Numbered from the stretch's first letter, positions 25,673-39,274 are shown. The stretch: DNA of 64,000 bases from Sipunculus nudus (GCA_026874595.1 CM049310.1:87643056-87707055), one strand, 5' to 3'. Program-made: numbers and translations. Notes: generated from the letters alone by a model not told the origin.

Positions 25673-28600
25673 AGCGAACCTGTGAGCTTATGCGATGGTG
25701 TGGCGTCGTCCGTCGGCTGTCGTCCGTCGTCTGTACGTTAACCCATACTATCTTGAAAACGGCAAGAGGTAGCATCACGAAATTTTATGCAAAAAAATTA
25801 GTCATCCAATTAGTCATCGGATTTTGCTTATTTTTTGGCTAACTGCATTTTCTAAGATTTTATAGGGAAAAAGCTAAAAAAGCTTTAAAAATCGTCTTCT
25901 CCAAAACTGTTCAGCCAAATTGTCCAATATTTCACAGAAATGATTCCTGGAATAATCTTTCTCAAGTTTGTTCGAATGGTTTAAGTTTGGTGATTTTTGG
26001 CTGAGTTACAGGAAGTTGAACTTAGTCATCTGTCCATAAAAGCATGATAAAATTACAATCTCAGAAAAGGCTGGAGCTATCATCACCAAATTTTATGCCA
26101 ATGTTGTTCACATGAGACATATCCGAAATTGAGGTATTGGTGGCGCCACCTGCATCGACCTTTTTTGTACGGGGGTCATCAGTGCCTGTATCATACTGAC
26201 GGCTACAAAAAACTTCTTCTCTGAAACCATATGGCCAAATAGTTTAATATCACACAGAAATGATCCTAGGGTAGTGCTTTCTGAAATTTGCACAAATGGT
26301 CTAAGTTCAGTGACTTTTGGCTGAGTTATGGGAAGCTGAATTTAGTCATATTCTGTAACAGCCCATTTTAGCTCAGTGGCTACAAAGATCTTCTCCTCAA
26401 AAACCACTGGGCCAAATTCTTAAACCTCACACATTAATTATCCTTAGATGTTGATAATTCAAGTTTGTTCAAATGGTTTTGGTTCAGTGATTTTTGGCTG
26501 AGTTATGGGAAGCTTAACTTAGCCATTTTGCTGTATTTTCCCATATGAGTTATAAACCTGTAAAATTTTTTTGGACTGACCTTACTGAGGCCAATTTGTT
26601 TAATATTTTACAAGAATAATCCCCTGAATAATTCTTATAATAATTGTCTTTCATGGTTCCAAAGAATGAATTTTGGCTGAATTATAAAGGTTCAATAGAG
26701 TCATTTTACCATATATGTTAGCTGTGTGAAGCAGATACACAGATACATCTAGATACATCTAGACTGGCACCAGTTTATCAGCATTAATTACATCATGCCT
26801 CTAGACATTTAGAATTCAGGTTATCTATGGTTAATATTGACAAGAATGTTTTTTAAAAGCTTTTAAAAAGTATAGATTTATGATTTTTAGATATTCCTCC
26901 TGCCAGGCAATGTTTACAATCACAGCTATAAAGCTCTCTGTGGGTATATAAAGACGGCTCTACATAAATTATAAATAATTGGTATTCATAGTCAAATTAA
27001 TTCAAGATTTTGCCATCAGTTAGATGTATCTGTATTACAATTTTGCATTCAATATGCATCTGTATTAATTTTTAGTGAACCTGTGAACTAACGCGATGGT
27101 GTGGCGGCGTTTGTCTTCTGTACATTTACCCATACTATTTTGAAAATGATTGGAGCTAGCATCATGACATTTAATGCAAAAAAATTAGCCATCTGAAAAT
27201 TTTCTTAAATTTTATAGAGAAAAAGCTAAAAAATCTTCTCCTCCGAAACACTCAAACCAGATTGTTTAATATTTCACAGAAATAATCTTTTATACCATCT
27301 CCCTCAATTTTGTTCAGGAAGTTGAACTTAGTCATCTGTCCAAAAAAGCATACTAAAATGACAGTCTCAGAAACAGCCAGAGCTATCATCACCAAATTTT
27401 TTGCCAGTGTTGGTCACATGAGTCATATATGAAATTCAGGTATTGGTGGCACCACCTGAATTGACCTATTTTTGTACGGGGGTCATTGGTCATCTGTACA
27501 TTAATCCATAATTTCTCAGGAATAGCAGGAGCTACCATTCCCAGATTTTATGCAATAATCTGTCACATATCAAATTTTGTGGGATTCAGCTTATTTTTTT
27601 GCTATCTGCATTTACTTAGATTTTATAAGGAAAAAGCTGACAATATTTTAAAAGTCGTCTTCTTGTAGAAGGTCCAGCCAGATTGTTAAATATTTTACAT
27701 AAATGATCCCAGAGGCAAGCCCTCTCAAGTTTGTTCAAATGGTTTCCATTTGATGAATTTTTGTGGAGTTACACAAATTTGAACAGTCATTCGGCCAAGT
27801 AAGCATACTTACATAGTACTCTCAGAAATGAAGCATTACCAGGTATTGTGCAAATGTTGGTCACATGACTCATATTTGAAGTTGTAGATTTAGTGGTGCC
27901 ACCTACATTGACCTGTTTTTTATGGGCAAAAAACCTCATAATTTTAGCCTCTTTCAGCTTAATGATGAAACTGTCAAGTTGAATTGTTCAATTTTTCAAA
28001 AGAATTATCCCAGGACATGTTTCTTTCAATCATATACTGAATACAGAATATACTGAGTTTGTTGATTTTTGGTTGAGTTGTGAAAAGCTTAAGTTGGTCT
28101 TATGGCCATTATTATGTCTTTTTCAAACTGAGGACTGCAATAGTGTTCTTCTACAAAATTATTATTTCATTTAAATCCTCTGTCACATTGCACAAAAATT
28201 ATTCTTAGGTGGCCTTTGTTCAAGTTTACTAGAATGATTTTTGGCAGAACTATTGGACCTTTAACAATGTAAGTACTGCATCTTTTATTATTCTAGATAT
28301 TTTGATAAAAAGTTTATGAATATGTCGGCTTGAAAAAAGAAATTTTAACCAAAGTCTTTCAGTTTGTGTAAACAGATATACCAGCAGGCCAAGATTGAAT
28401 CTGTATCTTTAAATAGAATGAGAAACTGCCAACTGTTTCAGATTTGGGAACAGATCAAGAGTTCATTCAGTGCAGCCAGATATAGGTCAAGAGTTCAATC
28501 AGTGCAGCCAAGCACATGGCATGTGATCACCTCATGGGTGACAGTGAACACCTCATGGGCACCATGTGATCACTTCATGGGTGTCAAGCCCCTCAGGACA

Positions 28601-29395
28601 GGGCCCCTGCATGAGCTTTTGCAATGGTGTGGCTACTATTTCAGATTTGGCAACAGGCTAGAGGTCAGTCTGGATCTATTTATAGCTTTGGCAGACTGCC
28701 AACTGTATCAGATTAGGCAACAGGTCAAGAGTTCACTCAGTGCAGCCAGGTACGGGTCAGGAGTTTACTCAGTGCAGTAGCTGCATTCTGTTTATAGCTT
28801 TAGCAGACTGCCAACTGTGTCAGATTATGCAACATGTCAAGAGTTCACTCAGTGCAGCCAGGTACAGGTCAAAAGTTCACTCAGTCTAGCCAGGTGCAGG
28901 TCATGAGTTCACTTAGTGCAGTAGTCTGAGCAAGCAATTTGTCACATTTCACTCAGGGCAACAGCCTTTCTCACCTAAGCCTGGTCAGCCCCATGCATCA
29001 GACTCAAGGTAAGTTTGATGTATTGGCCTAATATTTTGACCTGTCTATGTGTCTTTGATGGCTTTCTCGCTCACAAGACAGGTGTCACCACCTACCATGA
29101 CTTTTGCACACGTTTTTCTCAGGAGGGGTTTGATATATCAGTCTGAAATTGGGCTTATGTATATATCTCTGATAGCTTCAGTGTATACAAGACTGGTGGT
29201 GCCAACTACAATCTTTTTAGTGTTGTGTGCACCTATGCCAGAATTTCAGCAGTGATGTTTGTGTAATTGTTTCTTATTCAAAATGTTTAGTACTTGCATA
29301 GTTCATATACATGAAAAGTAATGGTCCAGCATTGAAGCATTATACCTGGTGTATTTCCCAATGCACAGGTTCGCATTAGGCCTGTAGGCCTTGTT
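25673..29395 (+). mobile_element. Element F1: HINE-like element in intron 3
   Basis: Begins AGCGAACCTGTGAGC after a T-run, then GTCCGTCGG-type repeats. Ends CACAGGTTCGC (29364-29374, exact complement of GCGAACCTGTG), then AGGCCTGTAGGCCT and terminal TTGTT. The interior holds a second, partial start at 27074 (AGTGAACCTGTGAACTAACG) so the element is composite, and a block of short repeats rich in GTTCACTCAGTGCAGCCAG (28450-28920). Also contains GGTGGCGCCACC at 26139-26150. No coding capacity seen. Confidence 0.75.
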
Positions 29396-29474
29396 TTCAA
29401 TTGGTGAGAGCCCTGTATATTCTCTTCATTCACAAAAGTATTGTGGTCATACATTATGTTCACTGTTCTTTTTT

Positions 29475-32400
29475 AGCGAACCTGTGAGCTTATGCGATGG
29501 TGTGGCGGCGTCCATTGTATGTCGTCCGTCGTACGTTGTCCGTCGTGCTCGTCTGTACGTTAACCATAGCTATCTCAAAAACGGCAGGAGCTAGCATCAC
29601 CAATTTTTTTGCAAATGATCAGTCATCCAAAAACCTATATCAGATTTTGTTTATTTTTTTTCTAACTGCATTTTCTAAGATTTTATAGTAAAAAAGCTGA
29701 AAAAGCTTTAAAAATCTTCTTCTCAGAAACTGTCCAGCCAAATTGTCCAATATTTCACAGAAATGATCCCTGGAACAATCTTTTTCAAATTTGTTGGAAT
29801 GGTTCCAGTTCGGTGATTTTTGGCAGAGTTACAGATGGTTGAACTTTGTTAACTGTGCAAAAAAGCATATTAAAATTTAAATCTCAGGAGCGGCTGGAGC
29901 TATCATCACCAAATTTTATGCCAATGTTGGTCACATAGGTCATATCTGAAATTGAGGTATTGGTGGCGCCACCTGCATCGGCCTTTCTTGTGCGGGGTCA
30001 TCAGTGCCTGTAACACACTGAGGGCTACAAATAACTTCTTCTCTGAAACCATATGGCCAAAATGTTTAATATCGCACAGAAATGATCCTAGGGTAGTGCT
30101 TTCTGAAGTTTGTTCAAATGGTCTCTTTTCAGTGACTTTTGGCCAAGTTATGGGAAGCTGAATTTAGTCATATGCTGTAACAGCCCATTTTAGCTCAGTG
30201 GCTACACAAAGATCTTCTTCTCAAAAACCACTGGGCCAAATTCTTAAATCTCACACATTAATTATCCTACGATGTTCATAATTTAAGTTTGTTCAAATGG
30301 TTTTGGTTCAGTGCTTTTTGGCTGAGTTACGGGAAGCTGAACTTAGCCAGTTTGCTGTATCTTCCTATATGAGTTATAAACCTGCAAAACGTTTTTTGAC
30401 TGATGCCACTGAAGCCAGTTTGTTAAATATTTTACAAGAATAATCCCTACAATAATTCTTATAATAATTGTCATTAATGGTTCCAAATGAATGATTTTTG
30501 GCTGAATTATGGAGATTGCATTTTACCATATATGTTAGCTGTGTGATGCTGTTACATCTAGCCTGGCACCAGTTTCTCAGGATCTATTACATCATGCCAC
30601 TAGACATTTAGATTTCAGGTTATCTTTGGTTAATATTGACAAGAAAGTTTCTTTCAAAGCTTTTAAAAAATTTAGATTTATGATTTAAGTTTTTCATCAT
30701 ACCAGGCAATGTTACAATCATGGATATTCAACTCTCTGTGGCTATATAAAGACAACTGTACGTGGATTATAAATTATTGGTATCCCTACTCAACTTAATT
30801 CAAGAATTTGCCATCAATGAGATATATCTTTATTTTAATTTTGCATTCAGTATGCATCCATAATAATTTTACATGTATTCCTGATTTCATTTTTATAAAA
30901 AGTCAGCTGAAAAGCATTTTGTATTGGGAAAATAAATTTCAAAGTTATTTCAAGTAGGGACCACTTTTGTGTACAGGTGGCAGCACTGGGTTTACCATTG
31001 GCAGACTGCCAGTGCCTTGATGTTTGCCATTAGCCAAGATGATGTCAGCTCTATAAATAGTTTTGGCACAGTGCCAGGATTGGATGAAGTGCAGCCAGGT
31101 AGAGGTCAAGAGTTCACTCAGTGCAGTAGCTGCATTCTATTTATAGCTTTGGAAGACTGCTCACTGCATCATATTTGGCACCAAAGTTCAGCCTAAATCT
31201 ATTTATAGCTTTGGCAGACTGCCAACTGTGTCAGATTATGCAATAGGTCAAGAGTTCACTCAGTGCAGCCAGGTACAGGTCAAAAGTTCACTCAGTCTAG
31301 CCAGGTGCAGGTCAAGAGTTCACTCAGTGCAGTAGCTTGAGGCAGCAATTTGTCACAGGTCACTCGGGGGCAACTGCCTTACTCACCTAAGCCTTGTCAG
31401 CCCAGTGCATCAAACTTCGGGGAAGTTTGATGTATTGGACTGTTATTTTGACCTGTCTATGCATCTTTGATGGTATTCTTATTTACAAGACAGGTGGTGC
31501 CACCTACATTGACTTTTGCAGTGTATGCGCCTGCTTATTTCTACAGAGGAATTTGATACATCAGCCTTAAGTTGGGCATGTTTATACATATCGGGTAGCT
31601 TCATAGTGTACAAGACTGGTGGTGCCACCTACAATAATTTTTGCACAGTCTATGTCCCTGCTTATTTCACAGGAGGGGTTTGACATATCAGTCTGACATT
31701 GGGCATATTTATATATCTCTTCGTTGTATATAAGACTGGTGGTGCCAGCTACAATCATTGTATCCGCAAAAACAGAGTTTTGCTGATACTACGTTTTCAG
31801 TCGGACGCCGATGCTGCCGCCATTGATGCATAGGTTTCTGGAGAACTCCTCCATAACCACTGGGCAGAATTTTTTAAAATTCGGAATTATGATCAGAAAC
31901 ATGTGAACTGCTGGCCCTCATTTTTGGTTGACCTCTGACCTTTCCTCTCTGCCCAGCGTCCATTTGTGCGTCTGTTTCCACACATAAAACCGACATATCT
32001 CGGGAACCGTTTGACCAATCAGGCTAAAAATTTTGCACAAATGTAGCCCTTGGAAAGCTTTATAACATACACTAAAAATGCATGTGCAAAAATGCACAAA
32101 ATTTTGCATGTGTATAGAACTCACATAGCTCTTTATCATAGGCAAAATTGGTGGCGCCACCTGCAACCATTTTTGCACAGCGTCCATCTGTTCATCTGCT
32201 TTGGGATAAAATCACTCATATCTCAGAAGTAGTTTGACTTTTCCACCTGAAATTTTGCAGGTTTATACATCCTGGACAGCTTTCTCGATTTTATGACAGA
32301 TGGCGCCAACTACATTCACGTTTACTCTGCAAACATCCAAGCTCATTTCTCGGGAACCGTTTGCCCGATTGAGCCAAAATTTTGCATGTGTATAGATCTC

Positions 32401-33824
32401 ACATAGCTCTTCATCATAGGCAAAACTGGTGGCGGCACCTGCAACCATTTTTGCACAGCGTCCATCTGTTCATCTACTTTGGGATAAAATCACTCATATC
32501 TCAACAGTGGTTTGACTTTTCGACCTGAAATTTTGCAGGTTTATACATCCTGGACAGCTTTCTCGATTTTATGACAGGTGGCGCCACCTACATTCACGTT
32601 TACTCTGCAGACATCCAAGCTCATATTTCTGGAACCGTTTGACCGATTGAGCCAAAATTTTGCATGTGTATAGATCTCACATAGCTCTTCATCATAGGCA
32701 AAACTGGTGGCGCTACCTGCAACCATTTTTGCACAGCGTCCATCTGTTCATCTGCTCTTGGATAAAATCACTCATATCTCAGCAGTGGTTTGACTTTTCC
32801 ACCTGAAATTTTGCAGGTTTATACATCCTGGACAGCTTTCTTGATTTAAGACAGGTGGCGCAACCTACATTCACGTTTACTCTGCAGACATCCAAGCTCA
32901 TATTTCTGGAACCGTTTGACCGATTGAGCCAAAATTTTGCATGTCTATAGATCTCGCATAGCTCTTCATCATAGGCAAAACTGGTGGCGCCACCTGCAAC
33001 CATTTATGCACAGCGTCCCTCTGTTCATCTGCCTTCGGATAAAATCACTGATATCTCAGCAGTGGTTTGACGTTTCCACCTGAAATTTTGCAGGTTTATA
33101 CATCCTGGACAGCTCTCTTAATTTAAGACAGGTGGCGCCACCTACATTCAGGTTTACTCTGCAGACATCCAAGCTCATATTTCTCGAACCATTTGACCGA
33201 TTGAGCCAAAATTTTGCATGTGTATAGATCTCACATAGCTCTTCATCATAGGCAAAACTGGTGGCGCTACCTGCAACCATTTTTGCATAGCATTCATCTG
33301 TTCATCTGCTCTGGGATAAAATCACTCATATCTCAGCAGTGGTTTGACTTTTCCACCTGAAATTTTGCAGGTTTATACATCCTGGACAGCTTTCTTGATT
33401 TAAGACAGGTGGCGCCACCTACATTCACGTTTACTCTGCAGACATCCAAGCTGATATTTCTCGAACCATCTGACCGATTGAGCCAAAATTTTGCATGTCT
33501 ATAGATCTCGCATAGCTCTGACATCCATGCTAATATGCAACACACCTCACTCTTTTTCCCTTGCCACTTAATTTATGCCTCACTTCACCCGTCCCACTCT
33601 GATTTCTGCGGATATACATAGTCGCTTGTCATATACTACCCATATTCTAGTTTTAAAATGTCCTAGTCTGAAACTTGCAGGTCCGAAACATCCATTTTGC
33701 TGAAATCATAATGACTAAGGTAGATATGCAGGACTTAAGAGGATCAATATTAAATTAAAAAAATAAACCTCCATTCATACTCCCAATCTTTGCACAGGTT
33801 CGCATTAGGCCTGTAGGCCTTGTT
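29475..33824 (+). mobile_element. Element F2: second F copy, 79 bases after F1, with G2 nested inside
   Basis: Same termini as F1: AGCGAACCTGTGAGC at 29475 and CACAGGTTCGC, AGGCCTGTAGGCCT, TTGTT ending at 33824. The left 1.4 kb is closely similar to the left of F1. The two copies lie in the same orientation with 79 bases of unrelated sequence between them, so they look like two insertions or a duplication of one. The G2 element interrupts it at 31761. Confidence 0.75.
31761..33652 (+). mobile_element. Element G2 nested in F2, with five 277-bp repeats
   Basis: Begins TATCCGCAAAAACAGAG, a hairpin with GTTTTGCTGATA. Near the 3' end is CTGCGGATATA (complement of TATCCGC), and it ends TTCTAGTT. 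Inside is a tandem array of period 277-278: GGATAAAATCACT recurs at 32204, 32482, 32760, 33037 and 33314. Each unit carries a palindromic GGTGGCGCCACC-type site. Repeated minus-strand open frames here (MVAG-ATSFAYDEELCEIY) are artefacts of the tandem unit. Confidence 0.75.
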
Positions 33825-34011
33825 ATGTCTCATTATGGTGTGAGTTTGACCTTGTGTTCAGGGCATCCTTTACGTGACCTTGACCCAAAGTCTTATGTAG
33901 CTCAGGCTTTTAACTTTGACCTGAATATTTGACCATGATACTTCAGTCTTATATTATGTTTAATTCCTTTGGGGATCTTGCATGCAGTCACCATGTCTTC
34001 TGTTTTATGAA

Positions 34012-36815
34012 TTGTCATTAGAAAAAAATTAAAAGTTCATATTTATATGTCTTTTGTTTGTAATTTGTATTTTTAGCTCAGCTGACTATAAGTCATCTGA
34101 GCTATAGTCGTGGTCCATTGTCCGTCGTCCGTCCGTCTCTCCGTCCGTCCGTCCGTCCGTCCGTAGATGTGGCACGTTTTGAAACCGTAAGACCTAGGAA
34201 TCCAAAATTTGGCATAATGTTAGATGTCCCCAAGATCTCCTACCAAGCCGAAAACTGGGTGTTTGCAACTTCGTTCCTTTAAGAAATTAAGGAAAAACCT
34301 CAATTTTTTATTAAAAACCTATTTTCACACTTCAGGACTGCCTAATATCAAAACCACTCATCTGTTTTACCTCATATTTACCATAAATGTTCCTCTATAT
34401 AGTTCCTATGTACATGCCAGAAATTATGTCTGTATTATTTATTTTAAAAAAGTTATGGGCCCAAACATAATGCATTTTGTAAAAAATCAGAAAAGATATT
34501 TGATCACTTAACACAAAAAATGTTAATGCTATGGACCTTTTTTCCAGTAATATAACTTTAATTAATCAAAATTAAATTGTATACCCAAAATTAGATGAAA
34601 ATCTTTTAAATTTTTTTAAATATTAATAAAAATAAAAAATTGGTACCTTATATTTTGCCCAATTTTGACCATGGCACGTTTTTTTCCTGTAAGTACTGTG
34701 GATTTAATTTTCACAGTATGTTTTTGTTAGCATTTCAACTGTTAACACCAAAAATTTGAAACCAGTTGATCAAAAACTGTAGATTTAATTTAAGTTTTCA
34801 AGCACCATGTAACATATAGTTTACATCAAGCTAGTGTTATGCAGTTTGCAAGAGCTCAGCTCCCCAGCTTCAGCTCTAAGTTCCTTAAATTCGGCATACA
34901 GTTAGATGTCTCCAAAATGCCCTACCATGCCAAGAATTTGGTCACTAGGACATTCGAGATATTAATGAAAAACTTCATTTTTCCATTAAAAACCCATTGT
35001 TACACTTCAAAACTGCCTAATATCAAAACCACTGATCTGACTTTAATCATAAATAATATACATATTTTTCATTCTCTATGCACATGCCAGAATGATGTCA
35101 GTATTGTGTAATTATTTTAAGTTATGGGCCCAAACATAATGCACTTTGTAAAAAATCAAGAAATATATTTACTCCCTTAACAAGAGCATTGCTGAAGCTA
35201 GAGATTTTTTTGTCAGGGATGTAACATTATTTAATCAAGATTCAATTGAATACCCAAAATTAGTTCTGAATTTTTCAAATTTTATTTAGTATAAATATAA
35301 AATTAGTACCTTAAATTTTGCCCAACTGTGACCATGGCACGTTTGTTTCCCGTGAGCACTGTTGATATAATTTTCATATCATGCACACATAAGCATTTCA
35401 GCTTTTTAGTTTAGAAAGCTGAAAGAAATTGGCCAAAAATTGTAGCTTTTATTAATGTTTTTTATGAGACCCTGTCAGACTTTGGCTCTCTCAAGCCCCT
35501 CTTGAGTCACCTGTATGTTGACCTTGTTGACCTTTCATCAAATTATGCACGCTTGAGGCGAGGCATACATGGAATCCAGGCAGCTTATGGCAAGCCACAG
35601 TTGATCCAGGTGTCCAACCCAACTCATCTAGTAGTTTTAACCAAGAACATAACAAAAAACAATAAATTAATAAATTTTTATTGGTTTTTAATAACAAATT
35701 AAAGAAAAATAGAAAAGGAATTTGATAGTTTATAATAACAGGAAATTAACTTGCAGTTACTGATGATATAAGAATCTTGTATTGATGGGTAGAATATCAC
35801 ATATTCCAAATAACACCATGCAGTCACCTATGGCATTTTTCAGTTCAATTTTAATGATAAAGAAGTAAATCATATTATTCATTACTAATCATTAGGGATC
35901 ATATGAAGGAAATTAGACAAAGATGCAGTTGATAATATTAATCTAGATTCCTGCTGTGTCTAGTGTGTACATTGATGTGAAATTAGTCCAAAATGAATTT
36001 TTTACAGTTATTTTTTAATATAAATAAAAGCCATAAAACCAGGTACTTATGATCATTATTTAAATGTGTGAATTTTGTATATTCTGGATTCTCAACATCA
36101 TTGTTTGGTGAAAACTGAATAAATTCCAGACATGGTGCAAATACTTTGTAATTGTATTTAAATACGAATATGATTTTGTACTCCATTATAAAATTTCTTG
36201 CATAAAGAATGGGAATTCAGGTAAAAATGAAAATATATGAATACTCGTGCAAATACTTTCAAAATGTATTCATGAATGCATTCATGAATATATTCTTTAA
36301 TATTATTTTAATAATCATATCAGTTATATTTTATTTTAAAAAAATCATATGATTCTCTTATTATTTTTAATAAAAATTATATTTGGGACAATATTTGTAT
36401 TTTTTTAATAAATAGTTAAACTCTTATATTATTTGTTCTGCTTATAAGTTATATGGCCAAGTCAAAATCTGTGTGACAATAGTACTCCATTTGTTAATAA
36501 AATAAATGAAATCAATCCTCTTCCCTGTCTCCAAAGGTACTATCAAAATCATACATAAGCTAAACAACAACAACTCATAATACAGCTTATATTTATTACC
36601 ACACAAAACCAGCATGTGCCTCATTTCTAAATAATATTTTTTTATCATATATAACAGCTGAGCGTCGTGACCCATAGGTCCCTTGTTTTATTTTGTTGAA
36701 AATTTTAGTCACTGTTACTTTAGTAATAATTGTCATTAGGCAAAAAAATGTTCATATTTATATGTCATTTATTTGTAATTTGTATCTTTTATTATTTTGC
36801 TGAAAATTTGAAAAC
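34012..36815 (+). repeat. 105-bp tandem duplication just upstream of exon 4, split by D2
   Basis: TTGTCATTAG...TTCATATTTATATGTC...TTTGTAATTTGTAT occurs at 34012-34074 and again at 36730-36790. The sequence after D2 (36688, TTATTTTGTTGAAAATTT) matches that after the second copy (TTATTTTGCTGAAAATTT). Without D2 the two copies would be adjacent, period about 105 bases. D2 therefore inserted into the first copy. Confidence 0.6.
34075..36687 (+). mobile_element. Element D2 in intron 3
   Basis: Starts AGCTCAGCTGACTATAAGTC after TTTT, with the complementary CTGAGCT forming a stem, then TCCG repeats (34125-34163). Ends CAGCTGAGCG (36655), imperfect palindrome GACCCATAGGTC and CCTTGTT. It is clearly related to D1 along its length (for example the CTGCCTAATATCAAAACCAC block at 34338 and 35012). 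No coding capacity. Confidence 0.75.
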
Positions 36816-36862
36816 AAGATCAGTGCCTGTAGATGTTGTTTCTGAATATTGTTATATTGTAG

Positions 36863-36974
36863 GATATAGTAATGCTGCTGATAAAACACAATGCCAACGT
36901 GAATCTGATCAACGCTGAGGGTGTCACTGCCAAGCATCTTGCCCGTGATCCTCACATCAAGGAACTTCTTGAAG
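36863..36974 (+). CDS. OSBPL1A: ORP1L exon 4: ankyrin repeat 2 end and following helix (residues 105-141)
   Basis: Acceptor ATATTGTAG ends at 36862; donor GTACAC at 36975; enters phase 0, leaves phase 1. Encodes DIVMLLIKHNANVNLINAEG, then VTAKHLARDPHIKELLE. The first part completes ankyrin repeat 2 and the second is a partial repeat (TAK...HIKELLE), equivalent to the GQTAKEV...IRSMLE segment of vertebrate ORP1L. It is separated from exon 3 by an 11.6-kb intron filled with two F elements, one nested G element and one D element. Confidence 0.95.
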
Positions 36975-37124
36975 GTACACTGATATTGTGACTATGTTCA
37001 TTTACTTACATGTGTAAGGTATTTTAACATGATTTCAATAGCACAGCTTTAAGTGTCATTCCAGGTTCGTGCATCCGTGTTTTAATTTTATATATATAAT
37101 GAGCTAGATAAAAAGAATGCAAAT

Positions 37125-37189
37125 GATAGGGTTTGAACTCCCCCAGTCATAGGATACTGAGATCCATGTAACTAGTTTGCTAAGGGAGC
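37125..37189 (-). repeat. tRNA-like fragment (possible tRNA-derived SINE head or decayed tRNA)
   Basis: Read on the minus strand it begins GCTCCCTTAGCAAACTAG, which resembles a tRNA 5' end with an A box (TAGCAAACTAG), and ends GGAGTTCAAACCC, which resembles a B box. Spacing is about right for a tRNA. The arms do not pair well enough to call a functional gene, and no second copy is evident in the window. Confidence 0.3.
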
Positions 37190-37227
37190 ATTAAACTACT
37201 AGTTTATTAGGCTTAAAAATAAGGAGA

Positions 37228-38155
37228 AACTAGAATGCAGGTAGTCGAGAAGCAACTACGTGTATCCCCCAAAATCAAGAGTGGGACTAGTGAAGTGAGG
37301 CATGGGTTGAGTGGCAAGGGGAAATAGAGCGAGGTGTGTTGCATATTAGCATGGATGTCTGCAGCCAAAATGAGTATGTAGGTGATGCCACCTACCACAA
37401 AATCCAGAAAGCTATCCAAGTGTACATATGCAAAATTTTAGGCAGACAAGGCAAACCACTTCTTGTATATGAGTGATTTTATCCCACAGCAGACAAACAG
37501 AAGGACGCTGTGCAAAAATGGTGGCAGGTTGCGCCACCAATTTTGTGTACAATTAAGATCTATGTGAGATCTGTACACATGCAAAATTTCAGGGGGATAT
37601 GTCAAACCAGTCCTGAAATATAAGCCTATATGTCTGCAGCATAAACATAAATGTGGGTGGCGCCACCTTCCACAAAATTGAGAAAGCTACCCAAGATGTA
37701 TAAACCTGCAAAATTTGAGGCAGACAAGTCAAACCACTCCCGAGATATGAGTGATTTTATCCCAAGGCATATGATCAGATGGACGCTGTGCAAAAATAGT
37801 TGCAGGTGACGCCTCCAGTTTTGCATATGATAAAGAGCCATGTGAAATCTTTACACATGCAAAATTTCAGGAAGATACAGGAAACCAGTCCTGAAATGTA
37901 AGCCTGGATGTCTGCAGCATGAACATAAATGAAGGTGGCGCCACCTGCCACAAAATCCAGAAAACTATCCAAGATGTATAAACCTGCAAAATTTGAGGCA
38001 GACAAGTCAAACCACTCCCGAGATATGAGTGATTTTATCCCAAGGCATATGATCAGATGGATGCTGTGCAAAAATGGTTGCAGGTGGCGCCACCATTTTA
38101 GTGTATGTTATAAAGCTGACCAAGAGCTACATTTGTGCAAAGTGAAAAGTTAAAA
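37228..38155 (-). mobile_element. Element G3, 5'-truncated, inverted, in intron 4
   Basis: The left edge reads AACTAGAATGC, the complement of the G terminus TTCTAGTT, followed by the complement of the GGATACACGTAGT tail seen in G1. Inside are about two 277-bp type units with GGTGGCGCCACC-like sites (for example at about 37659 and 38082). The sequence stops matching near 38155, before the TATCCGC start, so the element is truncated. Confidence 0.65.
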
Positions 38156-39274
38156 AAAATTATGCATACCATAAGGGAGAACACTGTACCAGGTTTAAAT
38201 TGATGTATACTTTATGTGTTAAAAATGAATTTAAAACAACTTATGGATTGATTTTAGATATAGGGGTTTTGCCAGCTCAGCTACCTTAAGTGTAATAATA
38301 ATAACAAGGTGATTGATGTCAGACTATTAAGCCTGATTAGTGCCACCTTTACATCTGTGTAATGCCTGAAGTGTCACACACTTTTTGAATGGCATGAATA
38401 TGAATAGGGGGAACAGTGACAAAATCACTCCCACCCACTCAGCAACATAGTTTATAAGCTGTCAGAAAGCATGTACAAATATACCAAATGATTCAAGTGC
38501 ACCAATGTTGTGTGATATGTAACTATAGAAATCACCAAGAACTCCCTAAAGGTATTCTGCACTTTAACAAGAGGGATTTTGAAGCAGTAGAATTAAATAA
38601 TGAACATTTCATAACAGCATAATTGTATATTAAAATATATATATATATAAATCATGAGTTGTGTATATACCAAGTTAGGTTAGATTAGTTAGACCACATA
38701 TTTTGAATACAAAGTTCTTAGCCTTGCAGTATCTCATTTAGTCTGGAAATGAAGTCAACAATTTGATTCATGAATGCCACCGAATTCATTAGGTCATAGA
38801 TACTGATTTTTTTGTAATGTAAATTTCTGTTCAATTGATTTTGTATAGCTACAAAATATATTATATATTCTTGTTCAAAGTGCCAAATGGCAAGTAAGAA
38901 CTGTAACTTACTTGCCTGGTATTGAATTTAAAAGTCTAGTCATAGATCCCTTGATTTGACTTTTGTTTGTATAACCCTGACCTGTGTAAATAGAGCACAC
39001 CTGTTGTAGTAATGTTGTATACAGAGATCAGTATTCAGTATTGATTCTTATCAGACACTCAGTAGTCATGAAACAGTGAGTCAGTAGTCATGAAACAGTG
39101 AGTCAGTTGTCATCTATGTGGAGAATGTTACTGAGGCTGAGCTGTGTCAGATCTGAAGGTCATTATTGTTTTATATTTACTTATTAATATGTGTGTTATG
39201 TATGTGTGTTTATGCAGTAGTAGCATTTAATTTTATTGTTTAAATATACATGTAATAATGCACTGTTTATGTTA
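38156..39274. other. OSBPL1A: Intron 4 remainder, no recognised element
   Basis: AT-rich sequence with a short (TA)n at about 38634-38648 and a direct repeat of GTAGTCATGAAACAGTGAGT at 39062 and 39083. Nothing coding recognised. Confidence 0.5.

Noticed and set aside
32263-33545. A series of similar minus-strand frames (FAYDEELCEIY..HAKFWLNRS) suggesting a gene family
   Set aside because: They are the same frame in each 277-bp unit of element G2 and contain the G palindrome; no gene signal remains once the repeat is recognised.
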